Positions 7,033 to 16,064 of a stretch of 37,314 nucleotides of DNA are shown piece after piece. The number at the start of each line of letters is the position of its first letter. Position 1 is the first letter of the stretch. Source of the stretch: Anaerorhabdus sp036636695 (lineage in GTDB: Bacteria; Bacillota_I; Bacilli_A; Erysipelotrichales; Erysipelotrichaceae); the NCBI RefSeq assembly GCF_036636695.1, contig NZ_JAVWNW010000016.1, one strand, 5' to 3'. The notes under the pieces were generated by a model that worked only from the letters and a program-made list of their open reading frames with translations, searched no databases and had not been told where the DNA came from. Made by a program: the position numbers and the translations under genes.

Positions 7033-8091
7033 ATGAAACGTACAGAAACACGTGTTCTTCACGTTGGAAACCTACAAATGGGTGGACAAAACAAATGTTT
7101 ATTACAATCAATGACAAATACTAAAACTAAAGATATTCCTGCAACAATTAAACAAATCAATGATTTACAAACAGCTGGCTGTGAAATTGTAAGATTAGCT
7201 ATTCTTGATGAAGAAGATGCTTATGCAATAAAAGAAATCAAAGAAAATACAAATATTCCTTTAGTTGCAGATATTCACTTTAACTATCGTCTTGCAATCA
7301 TCGCAATTGAACAAGGCATTGATAAAATACGTATTAATCCTGGTAACATCGGTTCAAAAGAAAATGTCGAGAAAGTTGTCAATAAGTGTAAAGAACGACA
7401 TATTCCTATTCGTATTGGAATCAATAGTGGATCTTTAGAAAAAGAAATTTTAGAAAAATATGGTAAACCCTGCCCTGAGGCAATGATAGAAAGTGCTAAA
7501 AAGCATGTTGAAATTCTCGAAGAATTAGAATTTTACGATATCTGTTTATCCTTTAAGTCAAGTAATGTTCCATTGACCATTGATACTTATCGCTTAGCAT
7601 CTGAAACTTTCCCTTATCCTCTTCATCTTGGTGTTACTGAAGCGGGTTCATTCAAGTTATCTTCTATTAAGTCAAGTGCTGCACTAGGTGCCCTACTTCA
7701 TGATGGTATCGGTGATACGATTCGTATCTCAGTAAGTAGTGATCCTGTTCATGAACTATTCATAGGCAAGCAATTATTACGTGCATTTAATTTGATTGAG
7801 AATGTCCCAAATCTAATTTCATGTCCAACATGTGGACGAATTCAATATAACATGATTCCAATAGTTGAAGAAATTGAGACCTTTCTTACTTCTATTAACG
7901 CTAATATTGAAGTCGCAATTATGGGTTGCCCTGTAAATGGACCTCAAGAAGCCTCACGTGCTGATATTGGTGTAGCAGGTGGTAAAGATAGCGCCATCTT
8001 ATTCAAGCATGGCCAAATTATCAAGACAGTTCCACAAGACCAATTAGTTGAAACTCTTAAAGAAGAAATCTTAAAAATGACAAAGGAGTAA
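7033..8091 (+). CDS. ispG: 4-hydroxy-3-methylbut-2-enyl-diphosphate synthase
   Basis: 352 aa. IspG/GcpE converts MEcPP to HMBPP, the penultimate step of the MEP isoprenoid pathway. The N-terminal TIM barrel is followed by the iron-sulfur domain with cluster ligands C264, C267 (SCPTCGR), C299 (GCPVNGP) and E306, spaced as in the E. coli enzyme. The start at 7033 was chosen because GAGAGGTG lies 8 bases upstream; an in-frame ATG at 7015 overlaps that site. Only 6 bp separate it from the HAD gene. ispH, the next enzyme, is also in this window. Confidence 0.95.
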   Translation: MKRTETRVLHVGNLQMGGQNKCLLQSMTNTKTKDIPATIKQINDLQTAGCEIVRLAILDEEDAYAIKEIKENTNIPLVADIHFNYRLAIIAIEQGIDKIRINPGNIGSKENVEKVVNKCKERHIPIRIGINSGSLEKEILEKYGKPCPEAMIESAKKHVEILEELEFYDICLSFKSSNVPLTIDTYRLASETFPYPLHLGVTEAGSFKLSSIKSSAALGALLHDGIGDTIRISVSSDPVHELFIGKQLLRAFNLIENVPNLISCPTCGRIQYNMIPIVEEIETFLTSINANIEVAIMGCPVNGPQEASRADIGVAGGKDSAILFKHGQIIKTVPQDQLVETLKEEILKMTKE

Positions 8092-8097
8092 TAAAGT

Positions 8098-8940
8098 ATG
8101 ATTGATAGCCAGTACAAACTAATAGTTTCAGATATGGATGGGACACTATTAAATGAATTCAGTCAGCTTGCTGATGAAACTGTTGAAACAATAATATACC
8201 TTCAACAACAAGGTATTCGCTTCGCAATATGCACTGGTAGACCCATTTTCAGTTGTGCTAAATTCATTGAAAAACTCGAATTAGAAAAATACAATGGTTT
8301 CTTTATTGGCCAAAATGGTCAATACATTAAATCATTTGAAACTGGTGAGATAATCGAAAAAGAAAAACTCAAACAAGATGATTACCACAAGATATGTACT
8401 CTTGCACAAAGCTACGGTGTTCTTACTGAATTTTTCTATGAAACGCATGCCTATATTCTTTTTCCTAATAAACACAAATTTGTTTCTGCTTTGTTTTGTG
8501 GAGCCTATAGTTTTAAATCATTAATATCACAAAGCAAGCGATATAAAATGAAATATCTTACTAAGCTTATTGATATGCCAGACTTACCAAAATTATGTTT
8601 CCTTGGTAAACCAAATACATTGAAAAAGTTTGCTCAAGCATTGCTTGATTTACAAGAATACGATACTTTCTTAGTCAATGCTGCTTGGTTAGAAGTTGTT
8701 AAAATTGGTATTAGTAAAGGATCAGCACTTTATGATTTAGAAAGATTAACCGGTATTTCAATTAATGATATGATTGCTTTCGGCGATGGTGAAAATGACT
8801 TATCCATGTTAGAAATTGCTGGATTAAGTTGTGCAATGAAAAATGCTATGCCTAATCCAAAAAAAGTTGCAAAATGTGTAATTGATTCTAATATTAATAA
8901 TGGCGTTGCAAATAAACTAAAAGAAATATACAAACTTTAA
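8098..8940 (+). CDS. HAD superfamily Cof-type phosphatase
   Basis: 280 aa. Motif I DMDGTLL (nucleophile and acid-base Asp) lies near residue 15. A Ser/Thr-containing CTGRP motif II follows, and motif IV is GDGENDLSML. The large cap domain between motifs II and III is of the C2 type (Cof/YkrA/YidA). Such enzymes dephosphorylate sugar phosphates or flavin and pyridoxal precursors; the substrate here is unknown. AAAGGAG precedes the ATG. The spacing suggests co-transcription with ispG. Confidence 0.88.
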   Translation: MIDSQYKLIVSDMDGTLLNEFSQLADETVETIIYLQQQGIRFAICTGRPIFSCAKFIEKLELEKYNGFFIGQNGQYIKSFETGEIIEKEKLKQDDYHKICTLAQSYGVLTEFFYETHAYILFPNKHKFVSALFCGAYSFKSLISQSKRYKMKYLTKLIDMPDLPKLCFLGKPNTLKKFAQALLDLQEYDTFLVNAAWLEVVKIGISKGSALYDLERLTGISINDMIAFGDGENDLSMLEIAGLSCAMKNAMPNPKKVAKCVIDSNINNGVANKLKEIYKL

Positions 8941-8957
8941 AATAGTACAATTAAAAT

Positions 8958-9008
8958 AAACCCCGTAAGATAGACACTCATTTACAAAGTGATTATCTCG
9001 CGGGGTTT
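8958..9008. terminator. Bidirectional terminator between HAD gene and lgt
   Basis: A long interrupted hairpin: outer stem AAACCCCG/CGGGGTTT (8958-8965 with 9001-9008), inner pairs GATA/TATC and CACT/AGTG. A T-rich tract follows on the plus strand and an A-rich tract precedes it, so it can stop both convergent genes. Confidence 0.75.
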
Positions 9009-9030
9009 TATTATATCTTTAATAATTTTC

Positions 9031-9795
9031 TTAATTAGATGAATTCTTCTTGAATTTTCTACATCCTACAAATAATACGATACCTAAAATAAACACGAAA
9101 ATAGAAATGAATTGTGAAGTTGATAATGCACCAACTGAACCTCGAATTAAATCACCTCTAAAGAACTCTATTATGAAACGCCCAACACTATATAAAATTA
9201 AATATAGTGCTGCAACTTCACCATCAGCTTTCTTTCTTTTCGCAAAGAATAGTAATACAAAAAACAACAGTAAATCAAAAGCACTTGAAAATAATTGTGT
9301 TGGTATCACTGAAACACCTGCTGGCGCTAAAGAATTTGCAGGAAATATAACACCTATTGGACTAGTTGTTACACTGCCATAACAGCATCCTGCAAAAAAA
9401 CAACCTAATCTTCCTATTGATTGTGCAAGTGCAACTGAGGGAATAATTAAATCAAAATATGCTAAGAAGTTAATCTTTCTTCTTCGGCAAAATAAATAGC
9501 CTCCCAATATTCCACCAAGGATGCCACCATAAACAACATATCCATTCATAAAATCTAATAAAATAACTGGATGAGCAATCACTTGATCGATTATTGTAAT
9601 CCAATATAGAATTTTGGATCCTAGAAAACCAAAACCAAATAACCATAATGCTAAATCATCAAGAACATCTACATCCATACCCAAATTTTTGCCACGCTTA
9701 CGTACAATAATATAGCCAAGTCCTACACCTATTGCTATTAGGAAACCATATGTGTAGATCGTAATTCCACCAAATGTGAATAACTCGTTATACAT
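9031..9795 (-). CDS. lgt: Lgt-family prolipoprotein diacylglyceryl transferase, atypical active site
   Basis: 254 aa, seven hydrophobic segments. Lgt transfers diacylglycerol from phosphatidylglycerol to the lipobox Cys of prolipoproteins. The start at 9795 follows GAGAGGGTGG. The motif around 127-140 reads SIGRLGCFFAGCCYG: Arg129 is kept, but Asn146, Asn149 and Glu151 of E. coli Lgt align with C132, A135 and C137. The E. coli HGG motif (His103) reads YGG here (Y89). The C-terminal GRFIIEFFRGD retains the R206/E210 pair (E. coli R239/E243). Such cysteine-rich variants are annotated as Lgt in several Bacillota. Three lipoproteins in the window would be substrates if it is active. Confidence 0.85.
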   Translation of the reverse strand: MYNELFTFGGITIYTYGFLIAIGVGLGYIIVRKRGKNLGMDVDVLDDLALWLFGFGFLGSKILYWITIIDQVIAHPVILLDFMNGYVVYGGILGGILGGYLFCRRRKINFLAYFDLIIPSVALAQSIGRLGCFFAGCCYGSVTTSPIGVIFPANSLAPAGVSVIPTQLFSSAFDLLLFFVLLFFAKRKKADGEVAALYLILYSVGRFIIEFFRGDLIRGSVGALSTSQFISIFVFILGIVLFVGCRKFKKNSSN

Positions 9796-9825
9796 TTTTA
9801 ACCACCCTCTCAATGTAATAGCTAT

Positions 9826-9854
9826 AATATATTTTCTTTATGATCTAAAGTCAA
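9826..9854 (-). promoter_or_regulatory. Promoter of lgt
   Basis: TTGACT (9849-9854), 17 bp, TATATT (9826-9831) on the minus strand. Confidence 0.7.
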
Positions 9855-9885
9855 TAAAACTATTCTTAACTTTTTCTAAAGATTT

Positions 9886-9909
9886 TAAAAAGCCAGTATT
9901 CACTGGCTT
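9886..9909 (-). terminator. Terminator of the cshB-nfo operon
   Basis: Stem AAGCCAGT/ACTGGCTT (9890-9897 with 9902-9909) is followed by T-rich sequence on the minus strand. The hairpin overlaps the nfo stop codon. Confidence 0.8.
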
Positions 9910-10744
9910 ATTTTTTTAACAACGCTATTTCTTCTTTGTAAGGTGGTTTATCATCAATCCATGGAGTTTCTAAAATTTTAATCTTATCTTCAAGTAATGG
10001 GTGATGAGCGATTGTATATAATATTTCAAAGCCTATTTCTCCACTACCTAAATTTGCATGACGATCCTTTTTAGCACCTTGAATATTCTTTGAGTCATTT
10101 AAGTGAATTACATACAAACGATCTAATCCAATAATTTCATCAAACTCTTTAAGTACTACATCAAATTCTAATAAACTATATCCTGCATCATGAATATGAC
10201 AAGTGTCTAAGCATACACCAAATTTTTCGGGATAATTCATTTGCGATAGAATTGCTTGTAGTTGAGTAAACTCAAAACCAACTTCACTTCCCTTACCTGC
10301 CATAGTTTCTAGACAAATAATAATTTTATCTTCTTCTCTTACAACTTCATTAAGCCCTTTAACGATTGATGCAATTCCTTCTTCAAGAGTTGCACTCACA
10401 AAAGAGCCAGGATGAAGTACAAGATATGTCGCACCAATTTCTTGGACACGATCAATCTCTTGGCGTAAGAATGATGTCGCAAGCTCATACGTCTCTGGTT
10501 TCACTGTATTCGCAAGATTTATAATATACGGCGCATGAACAATCATTCTTTCTAATGGTATTCCATTGATATCCATTAATTTTTTGGCTTCTTCTGCTTT
10601 TAATAAACTAACACTTTTACGAATCGTATTCTGCGGTGCTCCCGTATAGACCATCAATGCATTTGCATCATAACTTAAAGCTTCTTTAACTGAACCTAAT
10701 AAATAATCAGGAGCACTCATTGATACATGTGAGCCTATTATCAT
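9908..10744 (-). CDS. nfo: Deoxyribonuclease IV (endonuclease IV)
   Basis: 278 aa. An AP endonuclease of base-excision repair with a three-zinc TIM barrel. The N-terminal IGSHVSMS, VHAPYIINLA, LHPGSF, CLETMAGKGSEVG, CLDTCHIHDAGY and VIHLNDSKN motifs carry the His/Glu/Asp metal ligands of the family. It overlaps the upstream helicase gene by 4 bp (ATGA), so the two are translationally coupled. The same helicase-nfo order occurs in B. subtilis (yqfR-yqfS). Confidence 0.95.
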   Translation of the reverse strand: MIIGSHVSMSAPDYLLGSVKEALSYDANALMVYTGAPQNTIRKSVSLLKAEEAKKLMDINGIPLERMIVHAPYIINLANTVKPETYELATSFLRQEIDRVQEIGATYLVLHPGSFVSATLEEGIASIVKGLNEVVREEDKIIICLETMAGKGSEVGFEFTQLQAILSQMNYPEKFGVCLDTCHIHDAGYSLLEFDVVLKEFDEIIGLDRLYVIHLNDSKNIQGAKKDRHANLGSGEIGFEILYTIAHHPLLEDKIKILETPWIDDKPPYKEEIALLKK

Positions 10745-12108
10745 TCTATAATCCCTTTTGTCTTTAAGCGTTGTTCAGTTTTATATCTTTCTTTTCTTTG
10801 TGCCTTAATTTCATTTTTGATTTTATCACGACGTTCTTTTTGTTTGATTTTTTGTACCATTGCAGCTTTTTTCTTTTTGTACCCTGGTTTAACTTTTTCG
10901 TTTTTACGTGTTAATACTTTCGCTATTTCTTTCTCATGTAAATCATTTTTCGCAAGAGCTTTTTGACCATAAGGCTTTAATTCTTGCCAAACACCGTTTT
11001 TAAAATTGCGATGTTCAAATTGAACTCCACGTTCTTTAAAAATACGAATAGCTTTATCATCAGACTCTTTATACAAAGCAAAGCATGTTCCTTCTTTTCC
11101 AGCTCGTCCTGTTCTTCCTGAACGATGTGTATAAAAATCTAGTTCACTTGGAAATCCAAGTGACACAACATGAGTAATACCTTCGACATCCAATCCACGT
11201 GCTGCAATATCTGTCGCAACAACATACGATTGTTCCAAATTTTCTAATTGCTTCATTGCTTGTTTTCTTTGACGTGCTTGTAACCCACCGTGTATTTCTA
11301 CAATAGATTTTCCACTTTGTCTAAGCATTGTCGCAACTTCACTCGCCTCTTCACGAGTGTTCGCAAATATCAAACACACATACGGCATAAATCCTGGTAA
11401 AATTGATAATAATGTTTCACCATAGCTCCTATGCTTACATGGAATAAGAATATGCTTAATTCTTGGACTAAATGCATTCTCATCTTTCATTTGAATAATT
11501 TGTGGTGCATTCATATATTTCTTTAGGAATGGTTTTAATGCTTCTGGAATAGTTGCACTAAATGCCATCATCTGCAAAGAATCTTTCATTCTTCCACAAA
11601 TTGCATCGACATCATCCAAAAAGCCATATTCTAGAGTCATATCTGCTTCATCTACAACATAGATTGAGGCAGTATCAACACGTAATACAGACTGCTCTAA
11701 AAATAAATCTTTTATTCTTCCTGGTGTTCCAATTACTATATGTGGTTGTTGTTTGATTGAATCAGCCATCTTTGTACGTTCAATCCCACCTGTTACTAAT
11801 TTAATACGTATTTGCGGATCAACTTCACTCATCATTTTTGCATTCTTAAAAATTTGCATCGCTAATTCACGAGTAGGTGCTGTTATAACTGCTTGAACAA
11901 TTTGCTGAGAAGAATCCACTTTTTCCATCAGTGGAATCAAAAAAGCATGTGTCTTTCCAGTACCAGTATCAGATACAGCTAAAATATCTTTTCCTTTTAA
12001 AGCCATAGGAATAACAGCATTTTGAATTGGAGTTGGTTCCACAAAGCCATTTAAGGCTATGAATTGTTTTGTTTTTTCACTTAGTTTAAAATCTTGATAT
12101 GTTTTCAT
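10741..12108 (-). CDS. cshB: DEAD-box RNA helicase, CshB-like
   Basis: 455 aa. Q motif (FKLSEKTKQF...PTPIQ), Walker A SDTGTGKT, DEAD box VVDEADM, SAT motif AFSATIP, and motif VI HRSGRTGRAGK are all present. The C-terminal 70 residues are very rich in Lys/Arg and probably bind RNA. B. subtilis CshB acts in cold-shock RNA remodelling and ribosome assembly, and its gene also lies between ispH and nfo, which supports this call over CshA. AAGGATG precedes the ATG, and a TATAAT (12129-12134) lies 20 bases upstream. Confidence 0.9.
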   Translation of the reverse strand: MKTYQDFKLSEKTKQFIALNGFVEPTPIQNAVIPMALKGKDILAVSDTGTGKTHAFLIPLMEKVDSSQQIVQAVITAPTRELAMQIFKNAKMMSEVDPQIRIKLVTGGIERTKMADSIKQQPHIVIGTPGRIKDLFLEQSVLRVDTASIYVVDEADMTLEYGFLDDVDAICGRMKDSLQMMAFSATIPEALKPFLKKYMNAPQIIQMKDENAFSPRIKHILIPCKHRSYGETLLSILPGFMPYVCLIFANTREEASEVATMLRQSGKSIVEIHGGLQARQRKQAMKQLENLEQSYVVATDIAARGLDVEGITHVVSLGFPSELDFYTHRSGRTGRAGKEGTCFALYKESDDKAIRIFKERGVQFEHRNFKNGVWQELKPYGQKALAKNDLHEKEIAKVLTRKNEKVKPGYKKKKAAMVQKIKQKERRDKIKNEIKAQRKERYKTEQRLKTKGIIE

Positions 12109-12166
12109 AGAATCATCCTTCCATGTGTATTATACTAGTTTTAAAGCTAGAAAGGAAATAAAAAGA

Positions 12167-13078
12167 ATGGAAATTATCCCTGTAATCCCTCGTGGATACT
12201 GTAAAGGAGTTGTGCGTGCAATTAACCTTGCAAAGGAAACTGCACAAAAATATCCAAATACACCAATTACTATGCTCGGCATGATTGTCCATAATCAATA
12301 TGTTGTGGAAGCATGTGAGAAACTTGGCATACACTGTATAGAAGAAAAAGGAAAAACACGTCTTGAACTTCTAGATAAAATAAATGATGGTATCGTAATC
12401 TTCACAGCTCATGGAGTAAGTGAGGAAGTAATAAAAAAAGCTCAACAAAAAGGATTAATCACAATTGATGCATCTTGTGATGATGTAACTAAAACACAAA
12501 GCATTGTTAAAGACTATTTAGAAAATAACTATGACGTTCTTTATATTGGTAAGAAAAATCATCCTGAGGCTGAAGCAGTAGTCGCAATTTCACCCCATGT
12601 ACATTTCATAGAAACAGAACAAGATTTAGACAACTTACCTTCATTCAATAAAGTAATGATAACGAATCAAACAACAATGAGTATCTTTGAAATATATAAA
12701 ATATTAGAGGCTTGTAAGCAAAAATATGCTGATGTCGAAATTTTAGATGAAATATGTAATGCAACACGTATTCGTCAAGAAGCAATTATGAAATTAGAAA
12801 ATATTGATTGTTTACTTGTAGTTGGTGATCCAAAATCAAACAATAGTAATAAATTAAAGGAAATTGCCCTTGAAAGAAATATTCCTGCGGTATATCTTCT
12901 AGAAACTGCAAAAGATATTGAAGAAGAATGGATAAAAGATAAAAATAGGATTGCAGTTACTAGTGGTGCAAGCACACCTACATATCTCACTAATCAAGTC
13001 ATTAAGATGTTACAACATTATGCAGAAACAACAGAGTTAATAAAACCGGAAATAGATATTAATCAACTCTTGGACTAA
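12167..13078 (+). CDS. ispH: 4-hydroxy-3-methylbut-2-enyl diphosphate reductase
   Basis: 303 aa. IspH/LytB makes IPP and DMAPP from HMBPP, the last MEP step. Cluster cysteines C12 (GYCKGV), C104 (DASCDDV) and C197 (CNATRIRQ) match family spacing. The catalytic Glu is in NHPEAE (E134), followed by TNQTT (166-170) and SGASTP. The start at 12167 was chosen because AAAGGAAAT lies upstream; the in-frame ATG at 12125 overlaps the divergent helicase promoter and would add 14 unrelated residues. It is transcribed divergently from cshB. Confidence 0.95.
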   Translation: MEIIPVIPRGYCKGVVRAINLAKETAQKYPNTPITMLGMIVHNQYVVEACEKLGIHCIEEKGKTRLELLDKINDGIVIFTAHGVSEEVIKKAQQKGLITIDASCDDVTKTQSIVKDYLENNYDVLYIGKKNHPEAEAVVAISPHVHFIETEQDLDNLPSFNKVMITNQTTMSIFEIYKILEACKQKYADVEILDEICNATRIRQEAIMKLENIDCLLVVGDPKSNNSNKLKEIALERNIPAVYLLETAKDIEEEWIKDKNRIAVTSGASTPTYLTNQVIKMLQHYAETTELIKPEIDINQLLD

Positions 13079-13102
13079 AAAAGACACATAGTGTCTTTTT
13101 TT
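13077..13102. terminator. Bidirectional terminator between ispH and the pseudouridine synthase
   Basis: An 11-bp stem (13077-13087 with 13091-13101, loop ATA) is flanked by A-run and T-run, so it works on either strand between the convergent genes. Confidence 0.85.
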
Positions 13103-13134
13103 ATTTTCATCACATACTGTTTGTTTAATAAGTT

Positions 13135-13830
13135 CTACTGCCTTAACAGTTCTACCTCTTCATCTGTACAGTAACGCCAATCTCCCTCTTCAAGACGATC
13201 ATCTAAAGTCAGAGGACCAATTGTTAATCTTTTTAAGTAAGTTACTTCTGAATCACATGCAATCATCATGCGTTTAATTTGATGGTATTTACCTTCTGAT
13301 ATTGTTAATTCTAAGCGATGATCGTCGATTATGTTTACCTTCGCTGGTTTACATAATTCATCGCCATCTATTGTAATTCCATCTTCCAATAACCGAATAT
13401 GTTCAATTGTTAAAGGAGTTGAAATCTCTACATAGTATTTTTTATCAACATGTTTTTTTGGTGACAAAAGACTATGCGAAAGTTTTCCATCATTCGTAAT
13501 TAAACATAATCCAACTGTATCAATATCTAATCGACCTACTGGGAATAATCCTTTTGTAACATCGCCAATACAATCAAGTACAGTAGTATGCATTTGATCT
13601 TCGGTTGCACTAATTACATCCTTTGGTTTATTCAACATAATATAAACAAATTCTTGATAGCGTACTTCTATACCTTGAACAACTAAAACATCATTTATTT
13701 CATCAAATTTCATGTCTTCTTTATTACAGATAACACCATTAATTGTTACTTCTTTAGCTCGTATTATCTTTTTTACATCTTTTCTTGTTCCATAGCCTAA
13801 ATGGCATAGACATTTATCCAAACGGATCAT
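13135..13830 (-). CDS. Pseudouridine synthase, RsuA/RluB family
   Basis: 231 aa. An N-terminal S4 RNA-binding domain (about 1-50) is followed by the catalytic domain with GRLDIDTVGLCLITNDG; Asp102 is the catalytic residue. The family isomerises uridine in 16S (RsuA) or 23S rRNA (RluB/E/F); the exact site is not deducible. The typical T-x-GLLLLTNDG is slightly varied (VGLCLITNDG). Its ATG overlaps the MurJ stop by 4 bp (ATGA). The same flippase/pseudouridine synthase pairing (ytgP-ytzG) occurs in B. subtilis. Confidence 0.88.
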   Translation of the reverse strand: MIRLDKCLCHLGYGTRKDVKKIIRAKEVTINGVICNKEDMKFDEINDVLVVQGIEVRYQEFVYIMLNKPKDVISATEDQMHTTVLDCIGDVTKGLFPVGRLDIDTVGLCLITNDGKLSHSLLSPKKHVDKKYYVEISTPLTIEHIRLLEDGITIDGDELCKPAKVNIIDDHRLELTISEGKYHQIKRMMIACDSEVTYLKRLTIGPLTLDDRLEEGDWRYCTDEEVELLRQ

Positions 13831-15467
13831 GATGCTTTTCCTCGACGAACTACTTTTTTTATTACCCCTGTTAAAGTTATTCCTAAAATCGCTTTAGGCA
13901 ACCCTAAACAAGAAGTCGCAAAATAATAAGTACCCAATCCTACAATTCCATATATTCCTAAATAAACTGTAGCAAGTAATCGACCTTGGCTTTCTACATC
14001 AAGCCCTAACCATTGCAGAATTACAAATGATCCATTCATCGCTAACAATCCTAAGCATATTCTAAAGAAACGTTTAAATGTTCTACCATAATGAACATGA
14101 TATTTATTTTGAATTAATTGAAGATTTAAGAAGATTACAACAACAGAAGTCAATATACTTGAAGTAAGTGCACCTGAGTATCCAAACATATTAATTAGTA
14201 CAAAAAATGAAACTAGCTTAACTATGAATCCAATAAATAAATAGAATATACTTTGTCTTCTTAAACGAAGTGTCATCATCATTGAACTACATATTGGAGA
14301 TAATGTTCCAGTAATTGATATTGCACTACTCCATCGTAATACTTCTGTACCAATCGCTAAATTATCTGTACCATACATAACATAATAAATTGGTCCTGCT
14401 AATACAAGTAAACAAATGAATAGTGGCATTCCAATATATAATACTGTATCTAAACAATCTAAAACGTTTTTTTGTAACTCTCGCCAGTTTTTATTTTCAA
14501 GCGATATTGTAAGATATGGAACAATTCCTGCACCAAAACCAATAGCTAATACTTGGGGAATTGATGTTAATTTATTACAATTTGTTTGCATAATTCCTAA
14601 TACATCCGTAAAGTAATTGTAAGTTTGTGGTGTTGCTTTTACAGCTGACATAAAAAACATATTATTTACAATACTCATACTATTACCCAATACTGATGCA
14701 AGTAAATATGGTAATCCAAATAACAATAATTCTTTGAATAATTCTTTTGCAGGTACTGATGGTTCCTTTTGATATCGTGCAGCACGATTCAAATCACCAA
14801 TATTTTTTCGATCAAACTTATAGTAATATAAAATCGCAATTATCGCAGCAAGTGATGTTGCAAGTACAGCCATATAAATTGAATAAATACTATCAAGCTT
14901 TAATACATAAACACAGAATGCACCTAATCCTAGGAGTGTTCCAACACGCGTAACTTGTTCAATTACTTGTGAAACTGCATAAACCTTTAATTCCTTTAAG
15001 CCTTGATAAAAGCCTCTAAAAACACTTAGAAATGGTACTAGTACAATTGCAACTGTTAAGATGATAAAACATGTTTGCAATATTTTAATATCTTCGATTG
15101 GCGCTTGTGGACCTAAACTTGCTTTTGCTAAAGGTGAAGATAATAATCCAAATACAATTGCGACTGTAAATCCTGATGCTAGCATTAATGACATTGACAA
15201 TTTACGCACGAGCATTACTGTTTTAAAATCATTCTTGTTAGCATATCGAGCTACAAGTGCCGCAATAGCAAACGGAAATCCTGCTGTACAAATGTTAAGC
15301 AATAATTCGTAATACGTATATGCTTGACTATAGAAAACCATGTTACTTGATGTCGCCATGGCACTGAAAGGAACAATATAAAATAAGCCAATTGCTTTAG
15401 AAATAAAAATTCCAACTGAACTGGTGAGCGCACCCGCCATGAAAGATTGTTTTTGTCTTTGTGTCAT
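13827..15467 (-). CDS. murJ: MurJ-like lipid II flippase (YtgP/SpoVB branch of the MVF family)
   Basis: 546 aa, about 14 hydrophobic segments spread over the whole length. It belongs to the MOP superfamily polysaccharide/peptidoglycan exporters. Linkage to an RsuA-type gene points to YtgP, the B. subtilis MurJ that flips lipid II across the membrane. SpoVB paralogues and O-antigen flippases are the alternatives. The N-terminus has Gly/Arg/Lys-rich first loops typical of the family. It starts 14 bp after the upstream lipoprotein gene and is coupled to the pseudouridine synthase gene. Confidence 0.8.
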   Translation of the reverse strand: MTQRQKQSFMAGALTSSVGIFISKAIGLFYIVPFSAMATSSNMVFYSQAYTYYELLLNICTAGFPFAIAALVARYANKNDFKTVMLVRKLSMSLMLASGFTVAIVFGLLSSPLAKASLGPQAPIEDIKILQTCFIILTVAIVLVPFLSVFRGFYQGLKELKVYAVSQVIEQVTRVGTLLGLGAFCVYVLKLDSIYSIYMAVLATSLAAIIAILYYYKFDRKNIGDLNRAARYQKEPSVPAKELFKELLLFGLPYLLASVLGNSMSIVNNMFFMSAVKATPQTYNYFTDVLGIMQTNCNKLTSIPQVLAIGFGAGIVPYLTISLENKNWRELQKNVLDCLDTVLYIGMPLFICLLVLAGPIYYVMYGTDNLAIGTEVLRWSSAISITGTLSPICSSMMMTLRLRRQSIFYLFIGFIVKLVSFFVLINMFGYSGALTSSILTSVVVIFLNLQLIQNKYHVHYGRTFKRFFRICLGLLAMNGSFVILQWLGLDVESQGRLLATVYLGIYGIVGLGTYYFATSCLGLPKAILGITLTGVIKKVVRRGKAS

Positions 15468-15481
15468 TTTCTAACCCTCCA

Positions 15482-15991
15482 CTACTGTTCACTAGGTGCA
15501 GTACAAGTAATATCAAAATATTCTTTTTCTTGTTTTTTACCGTTTTCATCTGTCCAAGATATCATTACTTTAAGATTTATCTCAGAATTTACTGAATCGC
15601 CGCTTAAAACAAGCCCTTTTACAAAACCTTCTTGCATTGATACTTGTGAAGGAATTAAATTATAAACTTCACCATCTAAAATTCCAATTGATGGAGCCAT
15701 AATTGTTTCACTATCACTTCCTACTTCAAGTGCAATCATTTTGACATTATACATACTTGTTGATGCATTATCAACTATTACATAATAACGATAGGTATCA
15801 TCAGGTAAATGTGTAACTTCAGTACTAATATCAAAATAAGTACCTGCTTCACTTGTTGCCGTACTTTGTAATAAAGTTTGATAAATCGATTTATATTCAT
15901 CTAATTTCTTAGAATCAATTTCATTAGTATTTTTGCTTTGACAACCAGATAAGAATAATGTCAAAATGAGAATTCGAATTAAAATACGCAT
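15482..15991 (-). CDS. Small lipoprotein of unknown function
   Basis: 169 aa. The signal peptide ends in the lipobox FLSG-C17. The rest is a single polar, beta-rich domain without a motif I recognise. Its ending (EKEYFDITCTAPSEQ) contains a second Cys. AGGTGG precedes the ATG. It lies 14 bp upstream of murJ and is probably co-transcribed, so a role at the outer face of the membrane near cell-wall synthesis is possible but unproven. Confidence 0.75.
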   Translation of the reverse strand: MRILIRILILTLFLSGCQSKNTNEIDSKKLDEYKSIYQTLLQSTATSEAGTYFDISTEVTHLPDDTYRYYVIVDNASTSMYNVKMIALEVGSDSETIMAPSIGILDGEVYNLIPSQVSMQEGFVKGLVLSGDSVNSEINLKVMISWTDENGKKQEKEYFDITCTAPSEQ

Positions 15992-16041
15992 GGATCCACC
16001 TCTTGGTTATTTTACCACAATTCACATTAAAAGCATAATAT

Positions 16042-16064
16042 AAAAGTGCTGGTTCCCCAGCACT
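16042..16064 (-). terminator. Terminator of tyrS
   Basis: An 8-bp stem AGTGCTGG/CCAGCACT (16045-16052 with 16057-16064) is followed by TTTTATA on the minus strand and touches the tyrS stop codon. Confidence 0.85.

Noticed and set aside
12113..12334. Minus-strand ORF of 73 aa over the ispH start
   Set aside because: It overlaps the ispH N-terminus and the cshB promoter region, and has an aromatic/His-rich composition unlike real proteins here.
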